A stretch of 10,847 nt of DNA from Actinomycetota bacterium (GTDB taxonomy: Bacteria > Actinomycetota > UBA4738). The notes under the pieces were generated by a model that saw nothing but the letters and a program-made list of their open reading frames with translations, did not search any database and was not told the DNA's origin. This document shows positions 1-6,733 of the stretch, one piece after another. How positions within the stretch are numbered: position 1 is the stretch's first letter; every line of letters starts with the position of its first letter. The stretch covers positions 17,579-28,425 of the forward strand of contig VAYJ01000040.1 of assembly GCA_005888465.1 (NCBI GenBank), written 5' to 3'. Position numbers and translations under genes: made by a program.

Positions 1-507
1 GCCCGACGTCCCCTTCTGGACGCCGATGACGTCGCCCGACTTCAGGTCGTCGGTCGTGTGGATGTCCGGCGTCTTCGACGTGTTGACCGTCAGCGACTGC
101 CGGGCGTTGAAGTAGGGATCGGAGAAATCGACCACCTGCAGGCGTTCGGGCTTGATCGTCGAGGCGGCCGCCACCGCGTCGAACTGGCCTGCGGCGAGTG
201 AGGTGAAGATCGTGTTGAAGTCCGACTTCTTCCACGTCACGGTCAGGCCGAGCTGGTGGGCGATCGCGTCCATGATCTCCACGTCGAAGCCCGTGGGGGT
301 CGTGCTGCCGGCCGTGAAGTATTCGAACGGGCTGTAATCCAGGCACGACCCGACCGTGAGGGTCCCGGCCGTGATCAGGGTGAGCGGCTTCGGCGACGGG
401 CTCCCGCTCGGGCTGCCGCCCGTGGTCGTGGTGGTGCTCTTCGAGCACGAGGCACCGATCAGGGCGAGGGCCAGGAGGGCCGCCACCCCCAGGTAACGTC
501 TACGCAT
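1..507 (-). CDS. Polar amino acid ABC transporter substrate-binding lipoprotein, 3' end missing
   Basis: The first 169 codons are visible and the gene runs off the left edge. The ATG at 507 is preceded by GGAGG five bases upstream, which supports this start. Residues 2-4 are Arg, a hydrophobic stretch follows, and IGASC ends at Cys21, a relaxed lipobox; a Ser/Thr/Gly/Pro-rich linker (about 22-40) then tethers the binding domain. The mature part has family-3 (SBP_bac_3) signatures: LTVGSCLDYSPFEY, GFDVEIMDAIAHQLG, FNTIFTSLAAGQFDAVAA and VDFSDPYFNARQSLTV, followed by DLKSGDVIGVQKGTSG at the edge. Such lipoproteins capture polar amino acids outside the membrane and hand them to a two-component permease and ATPase, which would lie beyond the left edge. 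It is divergent from aconitase X with 72 bp between the starts. Family assignment is strong; the ligand is unknown. Confidence 0.9.
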   Translation of the reverse strand, partial: MRRRYLGVAALLALALIGASCSKSTTTTTGGSPSGSPSPKPLTLITAGTLTVGSCLDYSPFEYFTAGSTTPTGFDVEIMDAIAHQLGLTVTWKKSDFNTIFTSLAAGQFDAVAAASTIKPERLQVVDFSDPYFNARQSLTVNTSKTPDIHTTDDLKSGDVIGVQKGTSG

Positions 508-567
508 CCCTTCCTCCCCTCGGGGTCAACCCGTGCATTCTCCACCAGCGGCAGGCCCGAATGCCAG

Positions 568-573
568 TAGGCT
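568..573 (+). promoter_or_regulatory. Possible -10 box for leaderless aconitase X transcript
   Basis: TAGGCT matches the TAnnnT pattern and lies 6 bases before the ATG at 580, the spacing expected if transcription begins at the start codon itself. No good Shine-Dalgarno sequence precedes this ATG (only a weak GTAGG) and no clear -35 is seen. Leaderless mRNAs are common in high-GC Gram-positive bacteria. This is inference from spacing only. Confidence 0.25.
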
Positions 574-579
574 CCCAAC

Positions 580-1854
580 ATGGCCGGCCTGGTGCTCGAC
601 CCGATCGACGAGCGGCGCCTGGCCGGCGAGGAAGGGGAAGCGCCCCGGCTCGCCATGCGGGTGCTGGTGGCGATGGCTCGGGCGACCGACGCCGAGCGAT
701 TCATCGACGTCGAGGCGGCCCACGTCGACGCCTGCTTGTACCACGGCCAAGTGAGCCTGGACTTCACCGAGCGCCTCGCGTCGGCCGGCGCCCGGGTCGC
801 CGTCCCCACCACCCTCAACGTGGGGGTCGTGGACCTTCTGCACCCGGATCGCTTCCGGGGCGACCCGGCGATCGGCGCCGCCGGACGCCGGCTCATGGAG
901 CGGTACGTCGGGATGGGCTGCCGCCCCACGTTCACCTGCGCCCCCTACCAGCTCCCCGACCGCCCGCGCCGGGGCCAGCACGTGGCCTGGGCAGAGTCCA
1001 ACGCGATCGTGTTCGCGAACTCGGTCCTCGGCGCCCGGACGGCCCGCTACGGGGACTTCATCGACATCTGCGCTGCGATCACGGGCCGTGTGCCAGACGC
1101 AGGGCTGCACCGCGACGAGTACCGGCGCGGCCAGGTGCTGTTCCGCTTGGGCCCGCTCCCGGACCGGCTCGAATCGTCCGACGTGCTGTATCCCGTACTC
1201 GGGCACCTAATCGGCTCGGAGGCGGGGTCGCTGGTGCCGGTGATCGAGGGCCTCTCCGCGGAGCCGACCGAGGACCACCTGAAGGCGCTCGGCGCCGGCG
1301 CCGCCTCGTCCGGGTCCGTCGGGCTCTTCCACGCGGTCGGGATGACGCCCGAGGCACCGACTTTGCAGGCGGCGTTCGGCGGTGCGCCCCCGCTTCGCAC
1401 CGTCGAGGTGACGCTCGATCGGCTGGTCGCGGCGCGGGACGAGCTCTCCACGGCCGCCGGGCCCGGGATCGACGCGGTGAGCGTGGGCACGCCGCACGCC
1501 TCGATCGCGGAGCTGGAGCAGCTGGCGGCGCTCGTGGACAGTGCGAGCGTGCACGCCGGCATGGCTCTCTTCGTCTCGACCGACCGCGCAACGCTGGCCG
1601 AGGCCGAGGCGCGCGGTTGGGTCGAGGCCCTCGAACGCGCCGGTGCGACCTTCGTGGTCGACACCTGCACGTACGTGACGCCGATCCTGGATGCGCGCGC
1701 CCGGGTCGTGATGACGAACTCCGCGAAGTGGGCCTACTACGCCCCGGGGAACCTCGGCGTGGCGGTGGTCTTCGGGAGCCTCGAGGAATGCGTCCGCTCG
1801 GCCACGCTCGGCCGCGTCTGGCGCGACCCGGACCTCTGGGGCGACGGTGGCTGA
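580..1854 (+). CDS. Aconitase X large (catalytic) subunit, putative hydroxyproline-type dehydratase
   Basis: A 424-residue protein of the aconitase X (AcnX, formerly DUF521) catalytic family, full length. Family landmarks are CRPTFTCAPY (114-123), WAESNAIVFANSVLGART (137-154), GLFHAVGMTPEAPT (248-261), SVGTPHAS (301-308), the Cys363 region VVDTCTYV and TNSAKWAYYAPG (379-390). Cys52, 114, 120, 164 and 363 are candidates for Fe-S ligation; I cannot tell which by eye. Characterised bacterial AcnX enzymes dehydrate cis-3-hydroxy-L-proline to 1-pyrroline-2-carboxylate, and an archaeal branch dehydrates phosphomevalonate. Here the enzyme is split in two, the small subunit following with an 8-bp overlap, so a heterodimer is expected. 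The nearby amino-acid transporters and FAD oxidoreductase favour an amino or imino acid substrate, but this is inference. The ATG start matches where the family's N-terminus begins (ERRLAGEEGEAPRLAMRVL). Confidence 0.92.
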   Translation: MAGLVLDPIDERRLAGEEGEAPRLAMRVLVAMARATDAERFIDVEAAHVDACLYHGQVSLDFTERLASAGARVAVPTTLNVGVVDLLHPDRFRGDPAIGAAGRRLMERYVGMGCRPTFTCAPYQLPDRPRRGQHVAWAESNAIVFANSVLGARTARYGDFIDICAAITGRVPDAGLHRDEYRRGQVLFRLGPLPDRLESSDVLYPVLGHLIGSEAGSLVPVIEGLSAEPTEDHLKALGAGAASSGSVGLFHAVGMTPEAPTLQAAFGGAPPLRTVEVTLDRLVAARDELSTAAGPGIDAVSVGTPHASIAELEQLAALVDSASVHAGMALFVSTDRATLAEAEARGWVEALERAGATFVVDTCTYVTPILDARARVVMTNSAKWAYYAPGNLGVAVVFGSLEECVRSATLGRVWRDPDLWGDGG

Positions 1855-2266
1855 CGGCCGCGCGCTCGCGCCGGGCGACGGATTCGGTGAGGCGCTCGTC
1901 CTGAGCGAGCCGCTCTCCTTCTGGGGCGGCGTCGACCCTTCGACCGGCCGGATCATCGACGCGCGGCACCCGCAGCTCGGGGCGAGCGTCGTGGGCCGGG
2001 TGCTCGTGCTCCCGTCGGGCCGGGGCTCCAGCTCGAGTAGCAGCGTGTTGGCCGAATGCGTGCGCGCGGGCGTCGCGCCGGCGGCGCTCGTGCTTCGGGA
2101 GCCCGACCTGATCCTGGCCCTGGGCGCGATCGTCGCGGCGGAGCTGTACGGCACCGCGCTCCCCGTGGTCGTCCTGCCCGACGAGGCCTACGCGGCGATC
2201 CGAACGGGCGACCGCGTACGGGTGCACGCCGGGGATCGGGCGGCTTGTGTGGAGGCGGACGGCTAG
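1847..2266 (+). CDS. Aconitase X small (swivel) subunit
   Basis: A 139-residue protein matching the AcnX swivel domain (DUF126 type). Diagnostic stretches are EPLSFWGGVDPSTGRIID (20-37), GRVLVLPSGRGSSSSSSVLA (50-69) and LALGAIVAAELYG (89-101). The glycine-rich, six-serine loop is the family's substrate-binding loop by analogy with the aconitase swivel domain. Translation starts at GTG 1847, inside the last codons of the large subunit (8-bp overlap), so the two chains are probably made in equal amounts through translational coupling. In other bacteria the same domain is fused to the catalytic part in one polypeptide; here it is separate. The stop codon TAG overlaps the stop codon of the convergent oxidoreductase gene. 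Confidence 0.92.
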   Translation: MADGRALAPGDGFGEALVLSEPLSFWGGVDPSTGRIIDARHPQLGASVVGRVLVLPSGRGSSSSSSVLAECVRAGVAPAALVLREPDLILALGAIVAAELYGTALPVVVLPDEAYAAIRTGDRVRVHAGDRAACVEADG

Positions 2267-3420
2267 ATCACGTGGCGCTCGCGCACGGGCTGCCCGCCCG
2301 CGAAGCGCTCGAGCGAGAGCGGCGCGATGTCCACCGTGTGCGCGCGGCCGTCGACGACAAGCTCCGCGAGGAGCTTGCCCACGATCGGCGCGTGCTGGAA
2401 CCCGTGCCCACTGAAGCCGTTCGCCAGGAGGAACCCATCGACGCCCGGCGCGGGCCCGATGATCGGGTGCCGATCGGGCGTCATCTCGTACAGGCCCGCC
2501 CACGTAGTCGCGATGCCCGCCTGCTCGATCGGCGGGAAGATGCGGAGCGCGGTCGGGACCACCTGCTCGGCGATGAAGGCGTCGTCCACGCGCGTGTCGA
2601 ACGACGCCCGCTCGTCCGGGCCGCCGCCCATGCCCATGAGGACCCCCGGCCCTTCGCGGTGGAAGTAGTAGGTGCTGTCGGCGTCGATGACCAGCGTCCG
2701 GCGCTTCGGGGCCCCGGGGAAGGGGCCGGTCACGGCCACTTGACGAGGGATCGGCTCGAGCGGCAGCGCCACCCCAGCGGTCGCCGCAAGGCTGCCGGCC
2801 CACGGCCCCGCGGCGTTCACCACCACCGGCACGTCGATGTCCCCGCCCCTCGTGAAGACCCCGGTCACGTGGCCGTCGTGTGTTCGCACGCCGGTCACCT
2901 CCACCCCGGTGCGGATCTCCGCCCCCGCGCGCCGCGCGAGCGTCGCGTAGCCGTTCGTGAGGCCCGATGGGTCGGCGATCCCGTCGCGGGGACCGAAGAG
3001 TGCCCCGATCATGTCCTCGGTAGCGATGCCCGGCACGAGCCCCGCCGCCCCCTCGGGCGTGAGCACCTCGACGGCGACGCCCATCGATCGCTGCAGCTCG
3101 AGCGCGCCGAGGAAGCTCTGCCACATCGGCTCGGTTCGCACCAGGAACAGGTAGCCGTCCTGGTCGACGTCCAGCGGCAGGCCGTGCTGTTCGGTGAACC
3201 CGGTGATGAGCGGGACACTCGCAAGCGACAGCTCGTTGTTGATCCCGCTCGAGAACTGATGCCGGAAGCCTCCGGCGCAGCGACGCGTGGAGCCGGTCCC
3301 GAGCGACGCCTCGCGCTCGAGCAGCAGGATCCGGCCGGCCCCCGCGTCGGCCAGGTGGTACGCGGCGCTCGCTCCGACGGCGCCGCCGCCGACGATCACG
3401 ACGTCCGCGGTCTCGCGCAC
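2263..3420 (-). CDS. FAD-dependent amine/amino-acid oxidoreductase (DAO family, sarcosine oxidase beta-like)
   Basis: A 385-residue flavoprotein. The N-terminus VVIVGGGAVGASAAYHL (7-23) is the FAD Rossmann motif, with the ribose-binding acid at Glu35. STRRCAGGFRHQF (44-56) is the flavin-adjacent loop seen in sarcosine oxidase beta and proline dehydrogenase beta types, VVNAAGPWA (200-208) is the second DAO motif, and MTPDRHPIIGP (313-323) with LLANGFSGHGFQHAP (331-345) forms the C-terminal FAD-binding region. Relatives oxidise secondary amines or amino acids (sarcosine, proline, D-hydroxyproline) to the imine. No partner subunits are visible, so it may work alone. It starts at GTG 5 bp after livF, with GGGGGAG within livF's last codons as ribosome site, making it the last gene of the transporter operon. 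That coupling suggests its substrate enters through this importer. The exact substrate and the electron acceptor are not determinable. Confidence 0.88.
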   Translation of the reverse strand: MRETADVVIVGGGAVGASAAYHLADAGAGRILLLEREASLGTGSTRRCAGGFRHQFSSGINNELSLASVPLITGFTEQHGLPLDVDQDGYLFLVRTEPMWQSFLGALELQRSMGVAVEVLTPEGAAGLVPGIATEDMIGALFGPRDGIADPSGLTNGYATLARRAGAEIRTGVEVTGVRTHDGHVTGVFTRGGDIDVPVVVNAAGPWAGSLAATAGVALPLEPIPRQVAVTGPFPGAPKRRTLVIDADSTYYFHREGPGVLMGMGGGPDERASFDTRVDDAFIAEQVVPTALRIFPPIEQAGIATTWAGLYEMTPDRHPIIGPAPGVDGFLLANGFSGHGFQHAPIVGKLLAELVVDGRAHTVDIAPLSLERFAGGQPVRERHVI

Positions 3421-3425
3421 GCCCG

Positions 3426-4166
3426 CTACAGCTCCCCCAGGTACGCCTCTCGCATCAGGGGGTTCGCGAGCAGCGCCTTCGACGAATCCGCAAGCACGAT
3501 CTGCCCCGTCTGCAGGACGTAGCCGCGATCCGCGATCGAGAGCGCCATGTTCGCGTTCTGCTCAACGACGAAGATCGTAGTGCCGATCGCGTTGATGTCC
3601 TTGATGATCGAGAACACCTGCTCGACCAGGATCGGGGCAAGGCCCATCGAGGGCTCGTCCATCAGCAGGACCTTGGGGTTGGCCATCAACGCACGGCCCA
3701 TCGCCACCATCTGCTGTTCGCCACCGGAGAGTGTCCCCGCCTTCTGCTTGAGGCGCTCCCTGAGCCGTGGAAACAGCGCGAACACGCGATCGAGGTCAGC
3801 GTCGATGCCCAGCCTGTCCTTGCGCTGGTAGGCACCGAGCTCGAGGTTCTCCCTCACGGTCATGTTCGCGAACAGTCGCCGGTTCTCGGGGACCATCGAC
3901 AACCCCCGTCCAACGATGCGTGTGGTGGTCAGCCCGCTGATCGTCTCCCCTGCCAGCCTCACCTCACCCTTGCTCGGCACGACATAGCCAAGGATCGTCT
4001 TGAGCGTGGTCGTCTTGCCGCTGGCGTTGCCGCCCAGGAGGCAGACGATTTCACCGGGGAAGATCCTCACGTTGACGTCGCGCAGCACACTCACCAAGCC
4101 ATAATGAGTGCTCACGTCGCGGAGCTCGAGGATGGGCTCCTTCGCCTGGGAATCTCGCTCGCTCAC
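3426..4166 (-). CDS. livF: Branched-chain amino acid-type ABC transporter ATPase LivF
   Basis: A 246-residue ATP-binding subunit that powers uptake at the cytoplasmic face. Walker A is GGNASGKTT (45-53), the signature is LSGGEQQ (146-152) and Walker B is VLLMDEP (166-172). Two hallmarks separate LivF from LivG: VPENRRLF (92-99), with Glu where most ATPases have the Q-loop Gln, and VVEQNAN (200-206), with Gln where the H-loop His normally sits. The C-terminus LLANPLMREAYLGEL is also typical of LivF. The GTG start overlaps the livG stop as GTGA, so the two ATPases are translationally coupled and presumably form a LivG-LivF heterodimer. The FAD oxidoreductase follows after 5 bp. Confidence 0.95.
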   Translation of the reverse strand: MSERDSQAKEPILELRDVSTHYGLVSVLRDVNVRIFPGEIVCLLGGNASGKTTTLKTILGYVVPSKGEVRLAGETISGLTTTRIVGRGLSMVPENRRLFANMTVRENLELGAYQRKDRLGIDADLDRVFALFPRLRERLKQKAGTLSGGEQQMVAMGRALMANPKVLLMDEPSMGLAPILVEQVFSIIKDINAIGTTIFVVEQNANMALSIADRGYVLQTGQIVLADSSKALLANPLMREAYLGEL

Positions 4167-4948
4167 GCCGACTCGGTTGCCCTTCGCCCGAGGTACGCCT
4201 CGATCACGTGTGGTTCGTTGGCGACCTCTTCGTAGGTGCCCTCGGCGATCTTGCGACCGTAGTCCAGTGCCACGACGCGGTCGGACACGCCCTTGACCAC
4301 CCGCATGTCGTGCTCGATCACCACGATCGTGAAGCCTTTCTCCGACCGAAGCCGGGCGATGAGGTGGGTCAGCTCCTCGGTCTCCTTGGGGTTCATGCCG
4401 GCGGTGGGCTCGTCGAGCAGGAGCAGCTTCGGTTCGGTGGCCATGGCCCGGGCGATCTCCAGGCGCCGCCGGTTCGCGTAGGAGAGGGAGGAAGCCGGCC
4501 GATCATGCCGATACCCGGACAGTCGGGTCCCGAAGAACGCGAGCGCTTCACGGCCCTTCTCGCGGACGCGCCCCTCTTCAGCTCTGGTGCTTGGGAGCTG
4601 GAAGATGGTCCCCACCAATCCCGATCGAGTGCGGCAGTGTTGGCCAACCATCGCGTTCTCCAGCACGGTCATGTTTGGGAACAGGTGCACGGTCTGGAAC
4701 GTCCGTGCGATACCCAGTTTCGTGATCTGGCTCGGCTTGAAGCCCAGGAGGTGGTGGCCGTCGAAGATCACATCTCCCCCGTCCGCCCCGTAGATCCCGG
4801 TGATCACGTTGAAGAAGGTCGTCTTGCCGGCCCCGTTTGGGCCGATCACGCTCACGATCTCGCCTTCATGCACGTCAAGGTCCAGGTCCGCGACGGCGTA
4901 CAGCCCACCAAATCGCTTCGCCAGTCCTCTGACCTCGAGCAGGCTCAT
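4163..4948 (-). CDS. livG: Branched-chain amino acid-type ABC transporter ATPase LivG
   Basis: A 261-residue ATPase, normal length for LivG. It has Walker A GPNGAGKTT (36-44), Q-loop ARTFQ (Gln85), Walker B LLLLDEPTAG (175-184), the LivG-specific D-loop MNPKETEEL (185-193), and H-loop VIEHDM (His213). The signature region reads LSYANRRRLEIARA (155-168), so Ala stands where LSGGQ has its second Gly; this is a departure from the LivG form familiar from E. coli, although the other catalytic residues are intact and activity is expected. ATG overlaps the livM stop as ATGA, and AGGAG lies 5 bases upstream, which fixes the start. It pairs with LivF to energise the LivH-LivM membrane channel. Confidence 0.95.
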   Translation of the reverse strand: MSLLEVRGLAKRFGGLYAVADLDLDVHEGEIVSVIGPNGAGKTTFFNVITGIYGADGGDVIFDGHHLLGFKPSQITKLGIARTFQTVHLFPNMTVLENAMVGQHCRTRSGLVGTIFQLPSTRAEEGRVREKGREALAFFGTRLSGYRHDRPASSLSYANRRRLEIARAMATEPKLLLLDEPTAGMNPKETEELTHLIARLRSEKGFTIVVIEHDMRVVKGVSDRVVALDYGRKIAEGTYEEVANEPHVIEAYLGRRATESA

Positions 4949-6732
4949 TCGGACTCCTGAACGGTCCCGGCCGCGATCCCAGATCGGACGCCGTCACTGG
5001 CGGACCCCCCCCATTGGTCCTGCTCGCGTTCCTCGTCCAGGAGCTCGCGAGACCGACGAATGTTCGGGATGAGCCCCTGCGGGCGAAGGATCATGATGCC
5101 CACCAGCACCGCTCCATAGATCAGCAAACGGTACGCCTCGAACTCGTCAAGGAGGTTCGGAATCCCGATCAGGACCAGGGCACCCACGACCACCCCGGGA
5201 ATGCTGCCCATGCCGCCCAGGATGATGACCGACAAGGCGGTGATGGAGACGATGACGTTGAACCCGTTCGGCTCGAGTGAACCGATCTGCACGGCGAACA
5301 ATGCGCCGGACAAGCACCCGATGGCGGCTCCCAAAGCGAAGGCGAGGAGCTTGTACTTCACGGTGCTGATGCCCATCGCCTCCGCCACCTGCTCGTCCTC
5401 GCGCATGGCGTTCCAGGCTCGGCCGATCCGGGATCGAGCCAGGCGCCACGACACGTACAGCGCGAGTAAGACGAACGCCATGACCAGGTAGAAGAACTTC
5501 TCGGGGTCGTTGAATCCGAGGCCGAGGAAGTGCTGGGGGATGTGGTAGAGGCCGAGCGGACCGCCCAGGTACTTCTTCAGGAGATCCGACACCGCGAGTA
5601 CCCGCGCGATCTCACCGAACCCCAAGGTCACGATCGCCAGGTAGTCCCCTCGCAGGCGAAGGACCGGCGCCCCGATGAGTAGCCCCGTGAAGGCGGCGGC
5701 GAGCATGACCAGGGGAATGGCCACCAGGAAGGGAAGCTGGGGATGCAGGGACGACCCCGAATCTCCCGTGGCAGTCAAGACTCCCGTCATGTAGGCGCCC
5801 ACAGCGAAGAACGCAACGTAGCCGAGGTCGAGCAGGCCCGCGTAGCCGACCACGATGTTCAGCCCCAACCCCATCAGCAGGAAGATCCCCACGGTCCCCA
5901 GGACGAGGCTCACGACCTCACCGACAAGGATGGGCAGCACGAACAGGACGGCAAGCAGGGCCACCCCTCCCGTCCCCATGAGCACGCCGCGGCTTCCCTG
6001 CGCCATCGACTGAACGTGGTCTCGCACCTTCCGCCCCCGGCCGGCCCACGCTACGGATGCGCCAAGAGCGACGACGAAGACGATTACAGCGCCAAGCCTG
6101 GTCAGCCCTCCGAACTGCGAGCTGTACAACCAGTGGCTCACCGTTTCTGGTGAGCCACTACCCAGCTTCCTGGCCAACTCGATCATGATCGGTGGGACCA
6201 ACTCCTGGAGCAGGCCCATGAGGAAGGTGGCGATCAAGGCAACATTGAGGGGTCGGCGATACACCTTAGGAAGGATCTGGAGGCTTGCTCCGACACCCCC
6301 CAGGGCGCCACCGGCCAGGATCAGCAGGATCGTGGCAACCGGCAGGCCTTTGCCGAAGGTCATGATCTTGAGCAGAGCTGGTGTGACCGCCACGAACATG
6401 TTGCGCACGGTCTCCTCGCTGGGCACCTTGGCCAGCGCCAATGCGAATGCGGTAATGGCCCCGGTCAGGGCTCCGGCTCCGAGACCGGCCAGGACGGCCT
6501 TCCTCCCGCCGATCCGCTCGACGATTCCCCCGCGGAGCCGCGGCCTGGCTACCAGATAGCCCGTCAGGAACGCAGGAAGGGCCATCAGGACCCTGCCGAG
6601 CGTGACCTGGTCGCCGATCAGGTTCCGGATGCTGAAGCTCCCGATCATGCCGACCGCTGCCAGGTAGACGACCACGAAGCCGCCGAGCAACCCCGCGTTG
6701 ATGGTCGACCTCACGAGGCCGCGCTTGGTCAC
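4945..6732 (-). CDS. livM: Branched-chain amino acid-type ABC permease LivM with long N-terminal membrane extension
   Basis: A 595-residue permease. Residues about 250-560 are a normal LivM core: GLNIVVGYAGLLDLGYVAFF (290-309), LRLRGDYLAIVTLGFGEIAR (358-377), the cytoplasmic coupling loop RIGRAWNAMREDEQVAEAMG (435-454) that contacts the ATPases, ILGGMGSIPGVVVGALVL (504-521) and LRPQGLIP (549-556). Residues 1-245 are extra, with about six hydrophobic segments (near 14-33, 45-61, 79-101, 131-150, 161-181, 209-229); I do not recognise a function for them. It starts at GTG 6732, one base after the livH stop, with AGAAGG upstream. The C-terminal tail after about 560 is charged and low in complexity and includes an eight-base G run. 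An 11-bp perfect inverted repeat lies within codons 192-201. The LivM core assignment is firm; the role of the extension is open. Confidence 0.93.
   Translation of the reverse strand: MTKRGLVRSTINAGLLGGFVVVYLAAVGMIGSFSIRNLIGDQVTLGRVLMALPAFLTGYLVARPRLRGGIVERIGGRKAVLAGLGAGALTGAITAFALALAKVPSEETVRNMFVAVTPALLKIMTFGKGLPVATILLILAGGALGGVGASLQILPKVYRRPLNVALIATFLMGLLQELVPPIMIELARKLGSGSPETVSHWLYSSQFGGLTRLGAVIVFVVALGASVAWAGRGRKVRDHVQSMAQGSRGVLMGTGGVALLAVLFVLPILVGEVVSLVLGTVGIFLLMGLGLNIVVGYAGLLDLGYVAFFAVGAYMTGVLTATGDSGSSLHPQLPFLVAIPLVMLAAAFTGLLIGAPVLRLRGDYLAIVTLGFGEIARVLAVSDLLKKYLGGPLGLYHIPQHFLGLGFNDPEKFFYLVMAFVLLALYVSWRLARSRIGRAWNAMREDEQVAEAMGISTVKYKLLAFALGAAIGCLSGALFAVQIGSLEPNGFNVIVSITALSVIILGGMGSIPGVVVGALVLIGIPNLLDEFEAYRLLIYGAVLVGIMILRPQGLIPNIRRSRELLDEEREQDQWGGSASDGVRSGIAAGTVQESE
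6132..6159. repeat. Perfect 11-bp inverted repeat inside livM
   Basis: AGTGGCTCACC (6132-6142) is followed after six bases by its exact reverse complement GGTGAGCCACT (6149-6159). On the coding (minus) strand it covers livM codons 192-201 (SGSPETVSHW), in a hydrophilic loop between two predicted membrane segments of the extension. No T-rich tail follows, so it is not an ordinary terminator. The repeat itself is seen directly; any function is unknown. Confidence 0.95.
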
Positions 6733-6733
6733 G

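Noticed and set aside
1290..1303. 14-bp GC palindrome in aconitase X
   Set aside because: It is a tandem GGCGCC-type sequence coding Gly/Ala repeats and is expected from base composition.
561..1904. Plus-strand frame overlapping aconitase X in another phase
   Set aside because: Its translation is Arg-rich low-complexity sequence, whereas the frame from 580 shows the full AcnX landmarks.
1079..3124. Long minus-strand open frame opposite aconitase X and within the oxidoreductase region
   Set aside because: It is an Arg/Gly/Pro-rich frame with no recognisable motif, created by GC-rich codon bias; the plus-strand aconitase X and the minus-strand FAD oxidoreductase frames both carry clear family motifs.
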